From Desulfosporosinus sp. FKB (lineage in GTDB: Bacteria > Bacillota > Desulfitobacteriia > Desulfitobacteriales > Desulfitobacteriaceae), in NCBI RefSeq assembly GCF_002196705.1, contig NZ_NADJ01000015.1, forward strand, positions 96,647-160,646: 64,000 nt of DNA, read 5' to 3'. The notes beneath the pieces were generated by a model. That model was not told where the DNA came from. It saw only the letters and a list, made by a program, of their open reading frames with translations, and made no database searches. Of the stretch, positions 33,369 through 41,391 are shown in pieces; positions within the stretch are counted from its first letter, which is position 1, and every line of letters begins with the position of its first letter. A program made the position numbers and the translations under genes.

Positions 33369-34652
33369 GTGAATTTTACACAAAACGAGAAACTAAATCA
33401 ACTATCTGAAACGAGTATTGTCATCGGCGTGGACATAGCCAGCAAACTACATTATGCCAGAGCGTTCGACTGGCGGGGGGTAGAGTTAGGCAAAGTCTTT
33501 AAGTTTGCAAACAGTGCAGAGGGATTCAAGGATTTATCCGCATGGATTGGACAGCTAAAAAAGCAGACACAAAAGGATAGCATTGTAATCGGAGCAGAGC
33601 CAACGGGTCATTACTGGTTTGGCCTAGCATCCTACCTGAAAGAACAAAGTATAAAGCTAGTCCTGGTCAACCCATTTCATGTAAAGCGGAGTAAAGAACT
33701 CGATGACAATCACCCAAGCAAAACTGATGTCAAAGATCCTAAAACCATAGCCAAGCTGGTAATCGAGGGCCGATACAATGAGCCCTATATTCCGGAAGGC
33801 ATCTATGCAGAATTGCGAATAGCAACGGCTTGCAGACTGCGCATCCAGAAAGAAATGAACAGTATAAAGAATCGCATACAGAGGTGGCTGAAAATATACT
33901 TTCCCGAGCATGAAACTGTATTTGGGAAGTTTGATGCAGCAAGCAGCATGCTGGTACTTCAGGAAGCCCCCTTGCCCAGCGATATTAAAAAACTTGGAGC
34001 AGAAGGAATAAACCGAATTTGGAGAGATAACAAACTCAGAGCAGTTGGAATGAAAAGGGCTAAGAGCCTGTATGAAGCTGCTCAGGAGACCATTGGTTGC
34101 ACTGCAGGGGAATCTTGTTCCAGGATGGAAATTATGCTGCTACTCCAAGACTATCAAAATAAAACCTCACAATATGAGGCCATCATGGATGTTCTCGATG
34201 GACTGTGTAGGCAAATACCAGAAGTGGCAAAACTGCTTGAAATTAAAGGTGTGGGTCTTATTACAATAGCCGGTTTTCTCTCCGAGGTTGGAGAAATTAG
34301 ACGCTTTAATTCTCCAAAGCAAATCCAAAAACTTGCAGGTTTGGCCTTGCGAGAAAGCAGCTCAGGTAAGCACAAAGGACAGACCACAATTAGTAAACGG
34401 GGACGAGCACGACTAAGGGCAATTTTATTTCAAGCTGTCATGCCGTTAGTTGCTAAAAACACAGAATTTGCAGAGATACACAACTACTACACGACGAGGG
34501 TCAAGAATCCTCTCAAGAAGAAACAATCGCTAATCGCCTTAAGCTGTAAACTGATCCGAGTATTCTATGCAATATTAATGAAGGGTATAGACTACGACCC
34601 ACAAAAGCTAATTAAAGATATTCATCGTCCAGCTGAGTATTTGGCAGCGTAG
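33369..34652 (+). CDS. IS110/IS1111-family DEDD transposase
   Basis: A 427-residue transposase. The N-terminal RuvC-like DEDD domain shows VIGVDIASKLHYARA, VIGAEPTGHYW and the KTDVKDPKTIA motif; the C-terminal Tnp domain has IKGVGLITIAGFLSEVGE and the serine-containing LAGLALRESSSGKHKGQ. GTG at 33369 follows GGAGG at eight bases. IS110 enzymes are guided by a bridge (seeker) RNA encoded in the element; in the IS1111 subgroup that RNA lies 3' of the gene. No frame disruption is visible, so the element may be active. Confidence 0.92.
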   Translation: MNFTQNEKLNQLSETSIVIGVDIASKLHYARAFDWRGVELGKVFKFANSAEGFKDLSAWIGQLKKQTQKDSIVIGAEPTGHYWFGLASYLKEQSIKLVLVNPFHVKRSKELDDNHPSKTDVKDPKTIAKLVIEGRYNEPYIPEGIYAELRIATACRLRIQKEMNSIKNRIQRWLKIYFPEHETVFGKFDAASSMLVLQEAPLPSDIKKLGAEGINRIWRDNKLRAVGMKRAKSLYEAAQETIGCTAGESCSRMEIMLLLQDYQNKTSQYEAIMDVLDGLCRQIPEVAKLLEIKGVGLITIAGFLSEVGEIRRFNSPKQIQKLAGLALRESSSGKHKGQTTISKRGRARLRAILFQAVMPLVAKNTEFAEIHNYYTTRVKNPLKKKQSLIALSCKLIRVFYAILMKGIDYDPQKLIKDIHRPAEYLAA

Positions 34653-34920
34653 CAAGAATCGTAACAGGAAGAGTAAAAGTAAAAAGTTTTGTTGGTAAGC
34701 GTCACCACAGAATTGATACAAATCATTGAATTCAAGCAAGACAAAAGAGCTAGTAGTCAGTCGCATATTATTCCATCAGAGCAAAGACTCGGTAAAGGAG
34801 CAAAACTGACACCCAATCATGGATAGGTGGAACGAAGGAATTTAGGGCAGGTTTAACATCTTGACCCTGTTAGACATGGGAGGTTTACCACCGTGAGAAT
34901 GTGGGTTTACAACGGCCAAC
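34653..34920 (+). ncRNA. Candidate bridge/seeker RNA region of the IS
   Basis: About 270 bases without a reading frame between the transposase stop and the right subterminal repeat. Family knowledge places the guide RNA here in IS1111-type elements. Some local complementarity is visible (CCCTG...CATGGGAGG and GGTTTACCACC), but loops were not assigned. Confidence 0.35.
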
Positions 34921-35081
34921 AATATCCAAAACAATAGACGTTGGCTTTGCCATACTCAAATTCTCTGAATTAAGCATTCTATGCAAGTTCTATCCGTGGT
35001 AAGTTCTTTTGGTTAGTTAGCAATTCTATGAAAACAAGAGGAAAACCAAGAAAAATTAAATTAATATAGGGAGGAACAATC

Positions 35082-35450
35082 ATGACCAAAAAGAACATTT
35101 TGGCCTTTTTTAAAACTTCGGAAGAGGCTAAAAAAGCTGCCGAACAGATTAAAGGTTTAGGAGTAACCGATATCCAAGTTGACCGTTTTAGTAAATATCC
35201 AAACGGCAGTGCCGATTTTGTTAACGATCCTACAACCGGTGATAAATCTAGCCAAGCGGCATTAATTTTAGGAGCAAGCTCAGATCGGGACACCGGAGTA
35301 TTAGCTTCTGCGGATGTCAGCGCTAGTGGTATGAGTGACGGAGGTCAAGATTCCGTATCCGGCCGTGACGTACTTGTGGCGGCTATTGTTGATGAATCGC
35401 AATTCGATAGAGCCATCCAATTTGTTAAGGATAACGGTGGCCTAGTTTAA
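35082..35450 (+). CDS. Hypothetical protein with YflT-like fold pattern
   Basis: A 122-residue soluble protein. The ends form a beta-alpha-beta pattern (NILAFFKTSEEAKKAAEQIK, VLVAAIVDESQFDRAIQFVK DNGG) separated by a Gly/Ser/Asp-rich middle loop of about 50 residues. This recalls small stress proteins that bind in dimers, but no family can be named firmly. GGGAGG precedes the ATG. It stands alone and ends in a clear terminator. Confidence 0.6.
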   Translation: MTKKNILAFFKTSEEAKKAAEQIKGLGVTDIQVDRFSKYPNGSADFVNDPTTGDKSSQAALILGASSDRDTGVLASADVSASGMSDGGQDSVSGRDVLVAAIVDESQFDRAIQFVKDNGGLV

Positions 35451-35506
35451 GATCAATATAGGAGTTTCGAAGTCCGTGTGACCTTCCAAAAATTGAGCAA
35501 ATAATT

Positions 35507-35536
35507 AAGCCTAGCAGTAATTTAACTGCTAGGCTT
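35507..35536 (+). terminator. Terminator
   Basis: Perfect 12-base arms AAGCCTAGCAGT and ACTGCTAGGCTT with a 6-base loop, then GTTATTT. Confidence 0.8.
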
Positions 35537-35749
35537 GTTATTTCTATTCGATCCAAGAAGAAGTAAAGCGTTTCATAACTATATCATCTTCAAGAATTTT
35601 TGAATATAATTGCTATTCCACCTTTACCCCTGCATTTCCCTGCTTAAAGCCGATGATATAAAACGTTAACTTTAGTCATATCATCATTTTAAATTACACT
35701 AAATATCACACGGATTTTTAAGCGCTTGATATTTGAATTGTGCAAGCAT

Positions 35750-35778
35750 AAAGCACCTGCTCTCGAGCAAGTGCTTTT
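35750..35778 (-). terminator. Terminator of the OFA-type MFS gene
   Basis: Arms AAAGCACCTGCT and AGCAAGTGCTTTT with one mismatch around TCTCG. Confidence 0.65.
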
Positions 35779-35838
35779 AAAACCATAAAATATCTTAATC
35801 AACATCGTTATATTATGGATTGGGCTTTGGCAAATGAA

Positions 35839-37080
35839 TCAGTTTCGCTTTATCGCCATACATTTTAGATCGCTGTAAAGTAAGGAGATAAGAGACAAAA
35901 GAGTTAAAACGATGCAAAGAAGCCATGCTGATTGATAAGAACCCGTTTTATCATAGATTGCCGCCAATGCAGGTACAGAAATAGCAGCCCCTAAATATAC
36001 GGACAGATTTACATAACCATAAATCTCACCATAGTATTTTGTACCAAACATTGAAGAAGTAATAACCGGTGGGCAGACGGTACCTGTACAAATGCCAAGG
36101 CCATATAAGATTGCCGTGATATACATTAGGGGTTTGGAGTTCGGATATAGCATACAAACGAAGGAAAGGGCAAAGACGATACAAATATAAAGGGTTCCAA
36201 CTTTGGAGCCAAACTTATCATAAATCCAACCCAATGAAATCTTTCCAAGGGTAACTATGATTAAGAATATGGAAAGGATGCTTGCAGCAAAGACAGCTCC
36301 ATGATGATCAGCAACGAAAGCTGCAAACTGGCTAAGAGATCCAAAGCCTACAAAAGAAAGGGCAAATATACCAAATAAGTAAATCCAAAAGAAATTATTT
36401 TTTCTCGCTTCCTTTAGAGTAAGATTATATTCAATACTAGGCGTGGCTGCTTTTTCAACAACTGCAACAGTTTCATCGGCGCCGTAGGCTTTCAAGCCCA
36501 TTGTTTCCGGGGACTTTTTCATAACAAGAACCATAGGTAGAGCGATAATGAGCATAGCAGCGCCAAATATTAGATAGGATATTCTCCAGCCATAGTTCTG
36601 AATAACACGTGTCATGATTGGACTGATAATAGCTCCGCCCACACCGCTTCCTGCTAAGGCTATACTGATTGCTAAGCCTCTCTTTTTTACAAACCAATTG
36701 GTTAAGACAATACTAATAGGCAGAGCAATTGCCCCTATAGAAAATACACCCATAAAAACAGCGCTAATATAAAAATGGATAATGTTCTGTCCTAAAGAAA
36801 AACTGGCGTAAGATGCCGCCAAGCCAACGATACTGAGAGCCTGAATTAATTGCGTATTTTTCTGGGCGAGCCATTTTCCAAGGTATGGAGATAAAAACAC
36901 GGTTACACCGTATACGATGGTGCTAATGATCCCAAATTCACTTCGACTAAACCCCATGCTTTTAGTCACAGGTTTAACGTACAATCCCCAGTTTGTAGTA
37001 ATAAGCGGGTGGAGAATCGACATGATAAAAACTCCGGCTGCTACAATCCACCAGCCATAGAATATTTTTGTTTTGCCCAT
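35839..37080 (-). CDS. MFS transporter, OFA (oxalate:formate antiporter) type
   Basis: A 413-residue 12-TM protein. The start FYGWWIVAAGVFIMSI and the tight SFSRSEFGIIS-like loop (KSMGFSRSEFGIISTI) are hallmarks of the OFA subfamily; LTNWFVKKRGLAISIALAGSGVGG is the central MFS motif. OFA members exchange or import small carboxylates. ATG at 37080 follows GGAGG. It lies 37 bases after an amidohydrolase gene in the same direction, so the pair probably imports and hydrolyses one compound. Confidence 0.87.
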   Translation of the reverse strand: MGKTKIFYGWWIVAAGVFIMSILHPLITTNWGLYVKPVTKSMGFSRSEFGIISTIVYGVTVFLSPYLGKWLAQKNTQLIQALSIVGLAASYASFSLGQNIIHFYISAVFMGVFSIGAIALPISIVLTNWFVKKRGLAISIALAGSGVGGAIISPIMTRVIQNYGWRISYLIFGAAMLIIALPMVLVMKKSPETMGLKAYGADETVAVVEKAATPSIEYNLTLKEARKNNFFWIYLFGIFALSFVGFGSLSQFAAFVADHHGAVFAASILSIFLIIVTLGKISLGWIYDKFGSKVGTLYICIVFALSFVCMLYPNSKPLMYITAILYGLGICTGTVCPPVITSSMFGTKYYGEIYGYVNLSVYLGAAISVPALAAIYDKTGSYQSAWLLCIVLTLLSLISLLYSDLKCMAIKRN

Positions 37081-37117
37081 TTGATCATCCTCCAAACTAA
37101 TTTTGCCGGTTCATTGC

Positions 37118-38341
37118 TTAGCCTTTATATATCATTCCGTCTTTCATCACCCAAGCCACATTCTTTAGAACAGAAATGTCCTCAAAGGGGTTCTTATCAA
37201 CAGCTACAATATCAGCGAGCTTCCCAGGTTCAATCGTCCCAATTCGATCATCCCATCCCAACAATTCGGCTGCGTATCTCGTTGCGCTAAGAAGCGTATC
37301 CGTTGGTGAGATGCCTGCTTGAAGCATCAATTCAAATTCGCCTGCCTGTGTACCGTGGGGAGTAAGCGGAGTTCCGCAGTCTGTTCCAAAAACAATGCGT
37401 ACTCCTGCATCGTAGGCTTTTTTAATGTTGGAAAGATGTGATCCTACCAAAGCTGTAGCTTTGCGAACAGCGAAATCAGGAATCCCAGCAGCTGCACCTT
37501 TTTCCGCAATAACTTTTAAAACGATAAACGTAGGAACAATGGCAATACCTTTTTTAGCCATCATTTTTATAGTTTCCTCATCGACCAACGTACAATGTTC
37601 AATGACAGAAACCCCTGCTGCGGCGGCTGCCATAATGCCTGCCGTACCATGAGCATGGGCAGAAATAATCTTGCCATGCATGCGAGCGACATCAACAGCA
37701 GCTTTAATTTCCTCAACACTCATATTTTGTTCTCCAGGTTCGTTGCCCGGGCTGAGAACACCACCTGTCACTACAACCTTAATCTGATCGGCACCATATT
37801 TTAGCATTAAGCGGGCAGCTGCACGTACTTCGTCGGGACTGTTAGCAACATTGCCGGACTTGTAAGTGCTATAACCCATAGTTTCTCCCGGATAACGATA
37901 CTCAAGATGACCGCCGGTTTGGGTGATATACATACCGCTGGTGAAAACGCGCGGACCCGGGAAGAGTCCTGCTGCAATGGTATTACGTATTATTTCAGAG
38001 CCGCTTATGGTGGGGTATCCTTCATCGCGAACTGATGTAAAGCCGGCCAGCAAATCCAGTTTGGCATTTCTCATTGCTTTTATGGCTACTAGTTCCGGAG
38101 GTTCACTTACCTCAACAAGGGTTGTATTGCCGCCAAATCCGAGGTGGACATGCGTATCAATCAAACCGGGAAGAACAAACTTATCCGCGAGATCAATAAT
38201 TTCATCATTCGCACTCGCTACAAAGTTCTCAGCTCTTTTTACATCGATGATCCTGTTATCTTGAATAAGAATAATTGCATTTTCTTGAATACTTCCGTCA
38301 ATTGCTGAAAACAACTTTCCGCATTTTATGACCTTCGACAT
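37118..38341 (-). CDS. Amidohydrolase (imidazolonepropionase / Xaa-Pro dipeptidase-like)
   Basis: A 407-residue TIM-barrel metal hydrolase. Metal ligands are visible in DTHVHLGFGG, KVVVTGGVLSPG (the lysine region), HAHGTAGI, VIEHC and GTDCGTPL. The N- and C-terminal parts form the small beta-sandwich with LADIVAVDKNPFEDI. Such enzymes hydrolyse cyclic amides or dipeptides with C-terminal proline-like groups. GAGAGGG precedes the ATG. It is the first gene of a two-gene unit with the OFA transporter. Confidence 0.87.
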   Translation of the reverse strand: MSKVIKCGKLFSAIDGSIQENAIILIQDNRIIDVKRAENFVASANDEIIDLADKFVLPGLIDTHVHLGFGGNTTLVEVSEPPELVAIKAMRNAKLDLLAGFTSVRDEGYPTISGSEIIRNTIAAGLFPGPRVFTSGMYITQTGGHLEYRYPGETMGYSTYKSGNVANSPDEVRAAARLMLKYGADQIKVVVTGGVLSPGNEPGEQNMSVEEIKAAVDVARMHGKIISAHAHGTAGIMAAAAAGVSVIEHCTLVDEETIKMMAKKGIAIVPTFIVLKVIAEKGAAAGIPDFAVRKATALVGSHLSNIKKAYDAGVRIVFGTDCGTPLTPHGTQAGEFELMLQAGISPTDTLLSATRYAAELLGWDDRIGTIEPGKLADIVAVDKNPFEDISVLKNVAWVMKDGMIYKG

Positions 38342-38564
38342 TACTTTTCCCTCTCTCCCTACTCTTCTCTCGTTATTTTCGGTTGTGATACTAAGCCCCC
38401 TTTCGATGAATTACGCGGTCTGCACCTATCACTCTAAGACCCCGCGATCAAAGTATAGGACTAAATACTTACTCTTTACTAGCAATTTGCAATTATGTGC
38501 TAAATTCCGAATTTATCAGTCACATTGTGTAAAGAAAGATAGTGCAAAAAAAATCTTGGGCTCT

Positions 38565-39326
38565 TCATAGGCCCAAGATCGTTTTAAGTTCCTTAGCTTT
38601 ATTTCGGCTCACAGGAATTTCTTCTGGATAATCAGCAAGCTTTAGTAAGTAAGTATGATTGAACATAGGAAGGATTTTCTCGATTTTATTAAAGTTTACT
38701 AAATAGCTTTTATGACAACGAAAGAAATTAGAGGATTCTAATCGCTCTTCCCAATAGTTTATGGATTGTTTCGTAAGATAAGTCTTTTGTTGGGTATGAA
38801 TCAAGGCCCCTCGGCCTTGAGGAGTAAACATAAGCACATCGGAAGGAGCTAACAAAAATATTCTTCCGGCCTCTTCAGCAGCAATTATTTTATTAAATCC
38901 ATCGCCATAGATTTGTCTGATTTTTGGCAGCTTAGTATCCAAGGCTGTCCTTTCTTTACCGCTTTTTAAATTGGTCAGCACTTTTTGAATGGTCCGATCT
39001 ATTCTTTTAAGGGAAACGGGTTTTAGAACATAATCGATGGCATTGTAATCAAAAGCGTTCAGGGCATATTGGTCGTAGGCCGTAACAAAGACGAAATAGG
39101 TCTCGGGTGAACTTTGCATAATCTCTTCTGCCACATCAAACCCACTGATTTCAGGCATCTTTATATCTACAAATATCAAATCGGGAAGATAATCTTGGAT
39201 TTTTTCAAGAGCAGTTACCGGATCAGTGAATGATGCCATAATATTTATTTCAGGATATTGTTTCAAAAGGTATTCAAGTTGAGCTACTGCTAATTGCTCA
39301 TCATCAATGAGAATGGTATTAATCAA
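38565..39326 (-). CDS. LytTR-family response regulator
   Basis: A 253-residue regulator with receiver domain (ILIDDEQLAVAQLEYLL, phosphoacceptor in LIFVDIKMPEISGFD, lysine in VLKPVSL) and C-terminal LytTR DNA-binding domain (SSNFFRCHKSYLVNFNKIEK, IPVSRNKAKEL). TTG start behind GAGGTG. It follows the sensor kinase by seven bases. LytTR proteins bind direct repeats in promoters; the divergent FAD/Fe-S oxidoreductase is the natural candidate target. Confidence 0.93.
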   Translation of the reverse strand: MINTILIDDEQLAVAQLEYLLKQYPEINIMASFTDPVTALEKIQDYLPDLIFVDIKMPEISGFDVAEEIMQSSPETYFVFVTAYDQYALNAFDYNAIDYVLKPVSLKRIDRTIQKVLTNLKSGKERTALDTKLPKIRQIYGDGFNKIIAAEEAGRIFLLAPSDVLMFTPQGRGALIHTQQKTYLTKQSINYWEERLESSNFFRCHKSYLVNFNKIEKILPMFNHTYLLKLADYPEEIPVSRNKAKELKTILGL

Positions 39327-39332
39327 AAATGG

Positions 39333-41069
39333 TCACCTCGCCAAGTTAGGTATTTTAACTGTAACAGTTGTTCCTTTATTTATGATACTTTGAACCTCTA
39401 AGCCATAGCCGTAGTGTTTTTGCAGCCTCTTCTGTATATTCCGGAGACCAACTCCCACTTCTTGAGCGCCCTCATCATTTAATAGGTGTTTAACTTTATC
39501 CGCAGTCATACCAACCCCATTATCGGTTACACTAATTACCGTTTCTTGATCGACATTCTTAATAGAAATACGAACGATTCCGCCTTGCCTTTGCGGATAA
39601 ACACCATGTTTAACGGCATTTTCTACTAAAGGCTGAAGAATAAGCGGTGGAATAAAGGGATTAGTATTAGGCTCGACATGATATTCAACTTCCAGCCGTT
39701 TGCCAAAACGTACCTGCTCTATAGCCAGATACGATTTAACCAAATCCAGTTCTTGATCCAAGGGAATGAGTTCCATATTGTTGAACCGGAACTTTCCTTG
39801 TAAATAATCGCTTAATTCCTCTAATAGTTCTGCTGCTTTGAGGGAATCTGTCCGACAAAGTGCCGTAATTGAATTGAGGGTATTATACAAAAAATGAGGT
39901 TGGATTTGGGCTTGAAGTACCGAGATTTCAGCTTGCAGTATTTTGCGTTCCGTCTCTTTTGTGGCAATTAATTCCTTATTGCGATTTTCCAACGCTTCTC
40001 TGGCCGCATTACTCTGCTTAAGGTTCAACAATAAGAACATAATGTAAGCAAACATTAAAGTAACTATTATGATACTTGAAATAATAACAAGCATCAAAAC
40101 ATGTAACTCATTAGCGGATGCGAACAATTCATTTTCATCTGCAACCGTGACTAATGTCCATCCAGCAATTGGAATTGAATTATAAAAAGCGACTCTTTTC
40201 TCACCGTTGTCTGAGAAGCGAAATATCCCTGACTTAGTACTTGAAACAAGCTTACCGAGCTGCTGCATGTTTCTGTCCGAAACAGTTGACGTTTTTCCCC
40301 GCATTGCCCATAAAGCATTTGGATGGGTAATAAATGTACCGTCTTGAGCTAATAAAAAGCCGTATCCCTTTTTTCCGTAACCAGCCTGCTGAGCGATTTG
40401 CTGTATCGTCTCAATAGTTAAACTTGCAGCTGCCCCAGCTAAAACGTTCCCCTTGTTATCTTTGCGCCAGGCTGCCATAAGTACCATATTTCGTCCATAT
40501 GCCTGAGAATAAACAGGTTTAAATATCGTGTCATAAACAGCTGCCGTTTGTGAATACCTCATTCCGGCTTCAACCGCTGCTCCTTCTGCCCATGGATCCG
40601 TTTTATTCGTTCCGTCTTTAACGTTATAATATCTGGCTTTAAGTGTTTTTAAATTCTTAGGATTTCCCCACTCATCAGGCTGTAAATAATTAACAATATG
40701 TAAGGCGGCATATTCATTGGGATACGCCCCAGAAACATAGTTCCAGCGAGACTGGTTAAGTTCATCAAGCAAGTGAATGGATTCATCTTTTCGAGTAAGG
40801 TCTAGCTGCGGATTTAATTTTAACGCCTGCCCGAGTATCGGACTTTCTGCAGTTTCCCGCACTTCTCCTAAACGTCCTTCCAGCCAAGTATTTATATAAC
40901 CGGCCGATTGTGCTGTGTGATCTGACATTGTATGCATCAGTTCACTTTCACTGACTTGATTATATTGACGATAGGTAATTATCGACAATAATACTAAGCC
41001 AAGCATAATTATTATTATACTAGTAGTTGTGAACTTCGACTTATTTGATAAATTTATCATAAACTTCAT
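39333..41069 (-). CDS. Sensor histidine kinase, LytS/YesM type
   Basis: A 578-residue kinase with TM1 at about 15-35, an extracytoplasmic Cache-type sensor to about 325 (LAQDGTFITHPNA; GWTLVTVADENELF), TM2, a coiled linker, and the His_kinase domain QIQPHFLYNTLNSITALC, followed by the ATPase motifs LQPLVENAVKHG and VTDNGVGM. Cache sensors usually bind small carboxylates or amino acids. TAAGGAG precedes the ATG. It forms an operon with the LytTR regulator and is divergent from the large oxidoreductase gene. Confidence 0.92.
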   Translation of the reverse strand: MKFMINLSNKSKFTTTSIIIIMLGLVLLSIITYRQYNQVSESELMHTMSDHTAQSAGYINTWLEGRLGEVRETAESPILGQALKLNPQLDLTRKDESIHLLDELNQSRWNYVSGAYPNEYAALHIVNYLQPDEWGNPKNLKTLKARYYNVKDGTNKTDPWAEGAAVEAGMRYSQTAAVYDTIFKPVYSQAYGRNMVLMAAWRKDNKGNVLAGAAASLTIETIQQIAQQAGYGKKGYGFLLAQDGTFITHPNALWAMRGKTSTVSDRNMQQLGKLVSSTKSGIFRFSDNGEKRVAFYNSIPIAGWTLVTVADENELFASANELHVLMLVIISSIIIVTLMFAYIMFLLLNLKQSNAAREALENRNKELIATKETERKILQAEISVLQAQIQPHFLYNTLNSITALCRTDSLKAAELLEELSDYLQGKFRFNNMELIPLDQELDLVKSYLAIEQVRFGKRLEVEYHVEPNTNPFIPPLILQPLVENAVKHGVYPQRQGGIVRISIKNVDQETVISVTDNGVGMTADKVKHLLNDEGAQEVGVGLRNIQKRLQKHYGYGLEVQSIINKGTTVTVKIPNLAR

Positions 41070-41391
41070 GATTCTCCTTAGGATAATTTCTCACTCATAC
41101 ATGCTATCTTCCTTTTTCGAGTTTAAATATTCCACATGTTTATGATAATTCCTCTTAAAGTTAAAGAGGCCTTCTTTATGTATTCGTCTGAACTAAGAAT
41201 AAAACGATAACTGATTTATGTGCTAATTTCGACAAAATAATTGTTATTCCAACAAATATCTATTGACCTACGGATGGTTTTCGGGTATCCTTTTAATACC
41301 CCCCGCCCATATGGGGGTATGGGTTAAAATGTTCACAATTCCGCTATCAATACCAGCAACAATCACCGAACAACAACCGAGGAGTGAGAGT
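41070..41391. other. Divergent control region
   Basis: About 320 bases between the kinase and oxidoreductase genes, AT-rich with the G/C inverted repeat at 41296-41320. No gene is supported here; a long upstream extension of the oxidoreductase frame has no ribosome-binding site. Confidence 0.5.
41296..41320. promoter_or_regulatory. Inverted repeat upstream of the oxidoreductase gene
   Basis: Arms ATACCCCC and GGGGGTAT with a 9-base spacer, about 70 bases before the start codon. The form recalls CsoR/FrmR-type operators, though with a longer spacer; it could also be a LytTR or other site. Confidence 0.4.

Larger units (their letters stand above)
33320..34925 (+). mobile_element. IS110-family (IS1111-type) insertion sequence
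   Basis: One transposase gene with a long non-coding 3' part. Candidate subterminal inverted repeats are TGTTGGCC at 33324-33331 and GGCCAACA near 34913-34920. The ends of this family are not marked by clear terminal repeats, so both borders are approximate. Confidence 0.6.

Noticed and set aside
41263..41391. Upstream extension of the oxidoreductase frame by 43 codons
   Set aside because: The ATG at 41392 has a GAGGAG site and begins where homologues begin; the extension crosses the G/C inverted repeat and looks non-coding.
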